Positions 58,548 to 64,000 of a DNA stretch of 64,000 bases are shown here, piece by piece. The position numbers were made by a program, and so were the translations under genes. This stretch comes from Glutamicibacter sp. JC586 (GTDB taxonomy: Bacteria > Actinomycetota > Actinomycetes > Actinomycetales > Micrococcaceae), in contig NZ_VHIN01000010.1 in assembly GCF_009805585.1 (NCBI RefSeq), positions 310,001 to 374,000 on the forward strand, in the 5' to 3' direction. Every line of letters begins with the position of its first letter. Position 1 is the first letter of the stretch. A model generated the notes under the pieces. It was not told where the DNA came from, ran no database searches, and saw nothing but the letters and a program-made list of their open reading frames with translations.

Positions 58548-59753
58548 CTAAAGTTGCGTCAAATCAATCTGGGCATCGGCCAAACGTTCCGCGTCGATGT
58601 TGCGCCCCACCAGCGTCCGCAACGTATCGTTGACGTCCCAAATATTCACGTTGGCCGCAGCAGTCACCGTCTGGCCGTGCTGCCAGAAAATGATGAATTC
58701 TCCAGATTCAGTATCTCCACGGATCACCGTTTTGTCATCCGGTGAACTGTGGCCAACATATTCCATACCCAGATCAAACTGGTCTGTAAAGAAGTACGGC
58801 AACCAGTCAGAGGACTCATCAGCGCCGGTGAGCGTAGCGGCGGCCAGCTTCCCTTGGCGTATTGCGTTATCCCAGTGTTCTACGCGCAGGTGGCGATCGA
58901 GATGTGTGTTAAAAGCTTGGGCGACATCTCCCACTGCGAGAATCTGTCGATTGCTACTTCGTAGGCTCTGGTCAACAACTACGCCACCGTCCACGTCCAA
59001 CCCCGCAGTTTCAGCCAGTTCCAGATTCGGAACCGCACCCATCGCTAGGATTACAACGTCAGCACGGGAGGATCCAGCATCCGAATACACTTGCAGATGC
59101 CCGTCCGCTTGTTCGATGCCCTGTACCCGTGCTGTACGCACATCGACACCGTGACGTTGATGTAGCTCCAAGAGATAGTTTCCGAAGCGCTCGCCAAAAA
59201 CCTTGCTCAGCGGAACGTCGGTAGGCGAATAGACGGTGACCCGCGCTCCGCTCTGACGCGTCGAGGCAGCGACCTCCATACCAATCCAGCCAGAGCCGAC
59301 CACGGCTACTTGCGTTCCTTCAGTGATGTCCTCACGCAGAGACTTTGCGTCATTCAGCGTCCGCAACACATGCACACCAGGCAAGTCATAGCCGGCAATC
59401 GGAGCCTCTTTCCCGAGGCTGGCCCGCGATCCGGTGGCTAGAACCAGATGGTCATAGCTCACCGAATCGCCATCCGCTAGCAGTACTCGTTGCTGTTCCG
59501 CTTCAATACTGATCCCGGCCACACCCAGACGCAGAGTAACCCCATGTTCGGAGTACCAAATGGAGTCATGAACGATGAAGTCCGCTGGCTCTTCCTTGCC
59601 TTGCAAGAAGCCTTTAGATAACGGCGGACGTTCATAGGGCAGGTCGGTTTCATCACTGATCAAGGTCAGCTTTCCGGAATAACCGCGCTCACGTAATTCG
59701 CTCACGACGCTTGCTGCGGCTAAACCCCCGCCAAGGACAACGATCGATTCCAT
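58548..59753 (-). CDS. FAD-dependent ferredoxin/rubredoxin-reductase-type oxidoreductase
   Basis: A 401-aa two-dinucleotide-binding flavoprotein. The FAD motif is VVLGGGLAAASVVSELRERGY, with YERPPLSKGFLQG; the NAD motif is VAVVGSGWIGMEVAASTRQSGARVTVYSP; a second FAD motif is ILAVGDVAQ. It is of the size of ferredoxin reductases for P450 or dioxygenase systems. ATG 59753 is preferred to the longer frame, which adds 27 unlike residues. It lies 81 bp downstream of lpd, on the same strand. Confidence 0.9.
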   Translation of the reverse strand: MESIVVLGGGLAAASVVSELRERGYSGKLTLISDETDLPYERPPLSKGFLQGKEEPADFIVHDSIWYSEHGVTLRLGVAGISIEAEQQRVLLADGDSVSYDHLVLATGSRASLGKEAPIAGYDLPGVHVLRTLNDAKSLREDITEGTQVAVVGSGWIGMEVAASTRQSGARVTVYSPTDVPLSKVFGERFGNYLLELHQRHGVDVRTARVQGIEQADGHLQVYSDAGSSRADVVILAMGAVPNLELAETAGLDVDGGVVVDQSLRSSNRQILAVGDVAQAFNTHLDRHLRVEHWDNAIRQGKLAAATLTGADESSDWLPYFFTDQFDLGMEYVGHSSPDDKTVIRGDTESGEFIIFWQHGQTVTAAANVNIWDVNDTLRTLVGRNIDAERLADAQIDLTQL

Positions 59754-59834
59754 GCTGCACCCGATTCCTCGACAACCATGTACCTCGATACTCACACCCG
59801 GACGCTGTGCTTGGCAAGGACTTAATCGACTCAC

Positions 59835-61244
59835 TCAGAGATTGATCATGTGTCCAGTAAGACCGTGGAAACTTTCCTGTAAAGCTTCTCCCAACGTCGG
59901 GTGAACGTGCACGTTACGGGCAAGTTCGGTCGCGGTCAGATCCCACTTTTGAGCGAGCGTGAGTTCTGGCAACAGCTCAGCCACATCGGCACCGATCAGG
60001 TGTGCGCCAAGCAGCTCGCCATACTGAGTATCGGCAATGATTTTCACGAATCCTCCGGGTTCACCCAGGCCGTGTGCCTTTGCGTTGGCGGTAAATGGGA
60101 ACTTAGCAATTTTCAGCTCGTGGCCCTCATCTCGCGCTTGCTGTTCAGTCAATCCGAAGGAGGCAACCTGCGGCTGCGAGAAGGTCGCGCGCGGCATCAT
60201 CCGGTAGTCGCCCAGCGTCTGGGTTTCTGCACCGGCGATGGTTTCCGCTGCCACGACGCCCTGGGCCTCGGCCACGTGGGCCAGCTGCAGTTTTGCGGTC
60301 ACATCTCCAATCGCGTACAGGTGTGGCACGTTAGTGCGCATGTAGTCGTCGATACCGATGGCACCGCGATCGGTCAATGTGATGCCCGTATTTTCCAGCC
60401 CATAGCCATCGGTGCGTGGAGCAAAGCCCACGGACATTAGCACCTTGTCCACAACGATGCTTTTGGGTTCAGCACCCTTCGGTGTATAGGTCACGGTCAC
60501 TAAGGATCCATCATCTTCGACGGTATTCACCGAGGCCGAGGTGAGCAGGGTGATACCCAACTTCTTATACTGCTTGGCGATCTCTTTGGAAACTTCTGGA
60601 TCTTCATTGGGTAGAGCCCGGTCAAGGTATTCAATAATCGTGACCTCGACTCCATAGTTGGCGAGGACATAGGCGAATTCCATCCCGATGGCTCCGGCAC
60701 CGACGATCACCATGGAGTTTGGCAGTTCGCGGGAAAGGATCTGAGACTCGAAGGTCACCACGTTCTTACTTAATTCCACCCCTGGCAGCAGTTTCACAGT
60801 GGAGCCCGTTGCAATGATGGCGTTGTCAAAAGTGACGGTTTGGCTTCCGTCCTCGGAGAGCTGAACCTGAAGGGTGCGAGCGTCGCTGAAGCTACCCAGT
60901 CCGTTGATCTCGGTGATGCCGTTTTTCTTCATGAGGAAGTGCACACCCTTAACTCTTCCCTCGGCTACGGTGCGACTGCGGTCAAAAGCGACCGAGAAAT
61001 CAAAGTCCACCTCTCCGCGGATGCCGAACTGTTCAGCTTGATGAGTGAAGGTGTGAGCAAGTTCAGCGTTGCGCAGCAGGGCCTTGGAAGGAACACAGCC
61101 CACATTAAGGCACACCCCACCCCAGTACTGCTTTTCAATGACGGCCACCGATTTGCCCAGTTGCGCGGCACGGATAGCGGCGACATAACCACCGGGGCCC
61201 GCGCCGAGAACTACAACGTCAAAGTGATTAGTACTGGTGTTCAT
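59835..61244 (-). CDS. lpd: Dihydrolipoyl dehydrogenase
   Basis: A 469-aa E3 flavoprotein. FAD motif [21 protein letters not shown], redox disulfide [16 protein letters not shown] motif [16 protein letters not shown], second FAD motif [20 protein letters not shown] and the C-terminal [10 protein letters not shown] active-site His-Glu. It reoxidises dihydrolipoamide in 2-oxoacid dehydrogenase complexes. AAAGGAG precedes the ATG. It overlaps the 3' end of the TetR gene by 17 bp, so they are one operon; no E1/E2 genes are here. Confidence 0.95.
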   Translation of the reverse strand: MNTSTNHFDVVVLGAGPGGYVAAIRAAQLGKSVAVIEKQYWGGVCLNVGCVPSKALLRNAELAHTFTHQAEQFGIRGEVDFDFSVAFDRSRTVAEGRVKGVHFLMKKNGITEINGLGSFSDARTLQVQLSEDGSQTVTFDNAIIATGSTVKLLPGVELSKNVVTFESQILSRELPNSMVIVGAGAIGMEFAYVLANYGVEVTIIEYLDRALPNEDPEVSKEIAKQYKKLGITLLTSASVNTVEDDGSLVTVTYTPKGAEPKSIVVDKVLMSVGFAPRTDGYGLENTGITLTDRGAIGIDDYMRTNVPHLYAIGDVTAKLQLAHVAEAQGVVAAETIAGAETQTLGDYRMMPRATFSQPQVASFGLTEQQARDEGHELKIAKFPFTANAKAHGLGEPGGFVKIIADTQYGELLGAHLIGADVAELLPELTLAQKWDLTATELARNVHVHPTLGEALQESFHGLTGHMINL

Positions 61245-61878
61245 GGAAGTTCTCCTTTAGATACAGAATTGTTTCTCTTGGCAAGATTGCTGCGATCTGC
61301 TGTTCAACGTTGGCGCGGATGACAGGCAATGAGTCATCTAGGTACATGGTGGCCGTTGCAGTGACATGGACTATCGAGGTGATCACACGAGCGAGTATCG
61401 CTCCGTCAAGGCCAGCGTACTCCGAGAGCACCTTTCGCATTCCTTGTTCCCAACGCTGGGCATGGGCCAGTCCCTCGGCTCGATGAGGTTCTGCGGGGTC
61501 GCCAAAAACTAGCTCATGCATGTAGGTGCGACCATTTTCTGGATGCTCTCGAATACAGGTCAGCACCGGGTCTATCAGAGCCATGAGGTCTCGAACGGGG
61601 TGAGGATCCGGCCCCTTAGTCAAGGTGTCGGCAGCCAGCCCTTCTTCGATTGCGGTGGCGAATTTTTGGTTCTGCACCATAATCAAAAGCTCCGCTTTGG
61701 TTCCCGCGTAGAGGTATAGGGTTCCGATAGCGATATCTGCTTTGTCAGCAACCTGTTGCGTTGTGACACTGTTGATTCCCTCTTTGGCGAGCAGGTAGCT
61801 GGCTGCGGACAAAATTCGCTTAAGTTTTTCTTCTTTGGCCCGTTCCCGGCGACCACGGGGAGCATAGACTGACTTCAT
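61228..61878 (-). CDS. TetR family transcriptional regulator
   Basis: A 216-aa TetR regulator. [47 protein letters not shown] (residues about 24-67); the effector domain is all-alpha. GGGAGG lies before ATG 61878. It reads into lpd and is divergent from the hydrolase. The palindrome TGAGCTTGCTCA at 61903-61914, inside the hydrolase promoter, is a likely operator. Ligand unknown. Confidence 0.92.
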   Translation of the reverse strand: MKSVYAPRGRRERAKEEKLKRILSAASYLLAKEGINSVTTQQVADKADIAIGTLYLYAGTKAELLIMVQNQKFATAIEEGLAADTLTKGPDPHPVRDLMALIDPVLTCIREHPENGRTYMHELVFGDPAEPHRAEGLAHAQRWEQGMRKVLSEYAGLDGAILARVITSIVHVTATATMYLDDSLPVIRANVEQQIAAILPRETILYLKENFHEHQY

Positions 61879-61888
61879 ATTTCCTCCC

Positions 61889-61918
61889 TTGACAAAAATA
61901 TCTGAGCTTGCTCATAAT
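61889..61918 (+). promoter_or_regulatory. Promoter with TetR-type operator for the hydrolase gene
   Basis: TTGACA at 61889-61894 and CATAAT at 61913-61918, spacing 18. The inverted repeat TGAGC-TT-GCTCA (61903-61914) lies between them and touches the -10. A repressor bound here would block transcription of the alpha/beta hydrolase and, because the tetR start is only 10 bp to the left, its own gene too. Confidence 0.65.
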
Positions 61919-61941
61919 TGAGTATACTCGGAAGTATGGAG

Positions 61942-62862
61942 ATGAAAACCTTTCATCCTCACAGCGAACAAGGCAGGAAGCACACAGCGCAAATGACAAA
62001 GCAACCTAACGAAGATCACGGTGCCACAGCATCGCTTGTTGCTGCGGAAAATCGCACGGTGGATGCCGCCGGGGCACAATTCATCTACCGCGAACTTGGT
62101 AATGGTCAGGACGAGACCTTGCCACTGGTCGGGCTGACCCATTTGGGCGCGAACCTCGATAGCTGGGATCCAGAACTCATCGACCCCATCGCCGCCACGC
62201 GACGAGTCATCCTGATCGGCTACCGCGGCGTGGGTGCTTCTACCGGAACACCGCAAGATAATTTCGAAGCCATGGCTCAAGATGCGATAGCGGCCATCCG
62301 AGCATTAGGCCTAGCTCAAATTGATCTATTTGGACTCTCCATGGGTGGGATGGTGGCACTGGAAGTCTTACGCCAAGCACCCGAGTTAGTGAACCGCGTG
62401 GTCTTCGCCGGGACCGGACCACAGAGCGGTCCTAGACTGACGCAAATGACCAAGACTTTCATCAGCGGTGTCCTACGTGGGGCAGTCACCTTGACCAACC
62501 CCACCTCCGTCTTGTTTTTCACAAAAACTGATAACGCCAAGCACGCCGCCAAAGAGTATCAGGCTCGGCTCAAGCTCCGAACCAGCAGTCGCGACAAGCC
62601 GGTAGCGCCGAACGTATTAGTGGCCCAGTTACGCGCAGTCAAACGTTGGGGCCAAGCGACGCCCGTGACCCTGGGGTTCACTGGCCCCGTACTAGATTTG
62701 CACGGCGATTCTGACGCAATGGTCTTCCCAGAAAACACCGAAGCGCTCAGACGCGTACTCCCCCAAACGCAGGTGCAGATCTACCCGGACGCCGGGCATG
62801 GTGTTGTCTCCCAACACCGTGCATCAATTTCACAAACCATCACTAAATTCTTGAGTCGCTGA
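61942..62862 (+). CDS. Alpha/beta hydrolase
   Basis: A 306-aa hydrolase. The nucleophile elbow is GLSMGG (Ser near residue 137), with LIGYRGVGAST before and the catalytic Asp and His in DLHGDSDAMVFPE and YPDAGHGVVSQH. The substrate is unknown; the sequence is similar in pattern to haloperoxidase/3-oxoadipate enol-lactonase-like enzymes. The start at 61942 has GGAAG seven bases upstream; ATG 61936 and ATG 61993 are also in frame. It is transcribed from the TetR-controlled promoter. Confidence 0.87.
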   Translation: MKTFHPHSEQGRKHTAQMTKQPNEDHGATASLVAAENRTVDAAGAQFIYRELGNGQDETLPLVGLTHLGANLDSWDPELIDPIAATRRVILIGYRGVGASTGTPQDNFEAMAQDAIAAIRALGLAQIDLFGLSMGGMVALEVLRQAPELVNRVVFAGTGPQSGPRLTQMTKTFISGVLRGAVTLTNPTSVLFFTKTDNAKHAAKEYQARLKLRTSSRDKPVAPNVLVAQLRAVKRWGQATPVTLGFTGPVLDLHGDSDAMVFPENTEALRRVLPQTQVQIYPDAGHGVVSQHRASISQTITKFLSR

Positions 62863-62914
62863 CCGAGCGACGTTTCGACAAATGTCCAAGCATCAGCCAA
62901 GAGGAGCACATAAC

Positions 62915-63910
62915 ATGCGAGCATTCGCTATCGATAAATACAAAGGTACGCTCAGCGAGACCAACAGTCCCGAGCCAACCCTCGGCGAGCGCGACGTACT
63001 GGTGAAGGTACTGGCAGCTGGCGTGAACCAACTGGACGAAAAGATTCGTGAAGGCGAATTCAAAACTATCCTTCCCTACAAGACTCCTCTGGTCCTTGGC
63101 CATGACGTTGCCGGTACTGTCATCAGTGTCGGCTCCCAGGTCCGCGGATTCAAAGTCGGGGACACGGTCTACGCTCGCCCCCGCGATTTCCGCATTGGGA
63201 CCTTTGCCGAACGCATCGCCATCGACGAGGCCGACGTTGCTCTGGCCCCAACCACCATCACTATCGCAGAGGCCGCTTCGTTACCGTTGGTTGCGCTCAC
63301 TGCATGGCAGGCCCTGGTAGTCCGCGCAAATATTCAGCCGGGACAGAAGGTACTGATCCACGCTGGTGCCGGCGGCGTTGGCTCAATCACGATCCAGCTC
63401 GCCAAGCACCTCGGTGCATATGTGGCCACTACTGCGTCTGCCAAGAATGCCGACTTTGTCCGCGAACTGGGAGCCGATGAAGTTATTGACTACCGCAACC
63501 AGGACTTCGAAAAGGAACTCTCCGGATACGATCTAGTGCTCGATTCACTTGGCGGCGAAAACCTGGAGAAATCCCTGCGCATCCTGCGTCCGGGCGGCAA
63601 GGCCATCGGCATCTCAGGACCACCAGATCCTGCCTTCGCAGCCAAGGCCGGCCTGAACGTAGTGTTCCGTTTAGCCGTCACCGCATTGAGCGCCAAAATC
63701 CGCAAGCAGGCCAAGAAACTTGGGGTCAGCTACGAATTCTTGTTCATGGATGCCAGCGGCGAACAGCTGCGCGAAATCGCCAAGCTCATCGACAATGATG
63801 TGCTCAATCCGGTAGTTGGCAAGACCTTTGAATTTGATCAGGCACCTCAAGCTTTGGAAGCTCTAGCCAAAGGTGGCGCCCGCGGCAAAGTTGTTATCCT
63901 CGGCGCCTAG
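62915..63910 (+). CDS. NADP-dependent quinone oxidoreductase-type dehydrogenase
   Basis: A 331-aa medium-chain dehydrogenase without zinc ligands (zeta-crystallin/QOR type). Motifs: LAAGVNQLDEKIREGEF, GHDVAGTVISVG, and the NADPH loop VLIHAGAGGVGSITIQLAKHLGA; YDLVLDSLGGENLEKSLRIL follows. It reduces quinones or enones with NADPH. ATG 62915 with GAGGAG upstream is preferred to the frame from 62882. It lies 52 bp after the hydrolase and is probably in the same operon. Confidence 0.9.
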   Translation: MRAFAIDKYKGTLSETNSPEPTLGERDVLVKVLAAGVNQLDEKIREGEFKTILPYKTPLVLGHDVAGTVISVGSQVRGFKVGDTVYARPRDFRIGTFAERIAIDEADVALAPTTITIAEAASLPLVALTAWQALVVRANIQPGQKVLIHAGAGGVGSITIQLAKHLGAYVATTASAKNADFVRELGADEVIDYRNQDFEKELSGYDLVLDSLGGENLEKSLRILRPGGKAIGISGPPDPAFAAKAGLNVVFRLAVTALSAKIRKQAKKLGVSYEFLFMDASGEQLREIAKLIDNDVLNPVVGKTFEFDQAPQALEALAKGGARGKVVILGA

Positions 63911-63956
63911 TTCTCATACCATTTAGCATTCCCCAAGCTCAGAAGGAGCAGAAATC

Positions 63957-64000
63957 ATGTCCACAAATGAACCAGTCATCAGTTCCTACGCGCAAGCACC
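63957..64000 (+). CDS. 5' end of a gene that continues beyond the window
   Basis: ATG at 63957 is preceded by GAAGGAG. The first residues are MSTNEPVISSYAQA; too short to assign. It is co-directional with the QOR-type gene, 46 bp downstream, and probably the third gene of the TetR-regulated operon. Confidence 0.7.
   Translation, partial: MSTNEPVISSYAQA

Noticed and set aside
1-64000. CRISPR arrays, tRNA and rRNA genes
   Set aside because: No regularly spaced direct repeats and no T-loop plus acceptor-stem pattern was found by eye.

Overview
The window reads as chromosomal DNA of a high-GC Gram-positive bacterium, most likely Micrococcaceae (Arthrobacter/Glutamicibacter type). This is inferred from gene content and style: frequent GTG/TTG starts, leaderless-looking genes, a PutA of about 1170 aa, a polyphosphate-glucokinase-type ROK kinase, lactococcin-972-type bacteriocin genes and actinobacterial IS types. 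No rRNA or tRNA gene and no CRISPR array was seen.

Region 1 (1-20.8 kb) is ordinary core metabolism: a cold-shock protein, an LLM flavin oxidoreductase, an MFS exporter divergent from an AsnC/Lrp regulator, a small very acidic protein, LysR plus an enoyl-CoA hydratase/isomerase protein, an FMN-binding glutamate-synthase-domain protein, a CydDC-like heterodimeric ABC exporter, a double-hotdog thioesterase overlapping trpF, a second thioesterase, and a proline module (putA, a divergent LysR gene, putP).

Region 2 (20.8-36.5 kb) is an insertion-sequence graveyard with a cluster of exported proteins. It holds an IS1380 3' relic, a complete IS3 element with a broken orfB, a truncated and frameshifted ISL3, an IS3 fragment, a group IIC intron 5' half sitting just after a hairpin, an orphan ISL3 end joined to a tyrosine-recombinase relic, a clean IS630 insertion with TA duplication, an intact IS1380 and a frameshifted IS110. 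Between them lie five exported-protein genes: an LRR/Ig-like repeat protein, two lipoproteins, a secreted beta-rich protein and a Lys/Ala-rich secreted protein. The region ends with an HTH-nucleotidyltransferase (MNT) gene whose HEPN partner is frameshifted and truncated.

Region 3 (36.6-52.7 kb) returns to chromosomal genes: a TIGR01777-type SDR with an SRPBCC domain, an ATP-grasp/serine-hydrolase pair with overlapping genes, a small relic patch (tyrosine recombinase and Abi/HEPN fragments), an Orn/Lys/Arg-type decarboxylase, a cupin (with an in-frame stop)/aldo-keto reductase/carboxymuconolactone-decarboxylase operon, a HAD phosphatase-glucokinase-ROK regulator cluster, an alcohol dehydrogenase/3-hydroxyisobutyrate-dehydrogenase-type pair with a divergent LysR gene, and a small P-loop kinase.

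Region 4 (52.7-56.2 kb) is a complete lactococcin-972-type locus: precursor peptide, large membrane protein and ABC ATPase. Region 5 (56.2-64 kb) holds an MHS-family transporter, a CHY zinc-finger protein, a universal stress protein, and a TetR/lipoamide-dehydrogenase/FAD-reductase operon divergent from an alpha/beta hydrolase and a quinone-oxidoreductase-like gene, with a readable promoter and operator between them. The last gene runs off the window.
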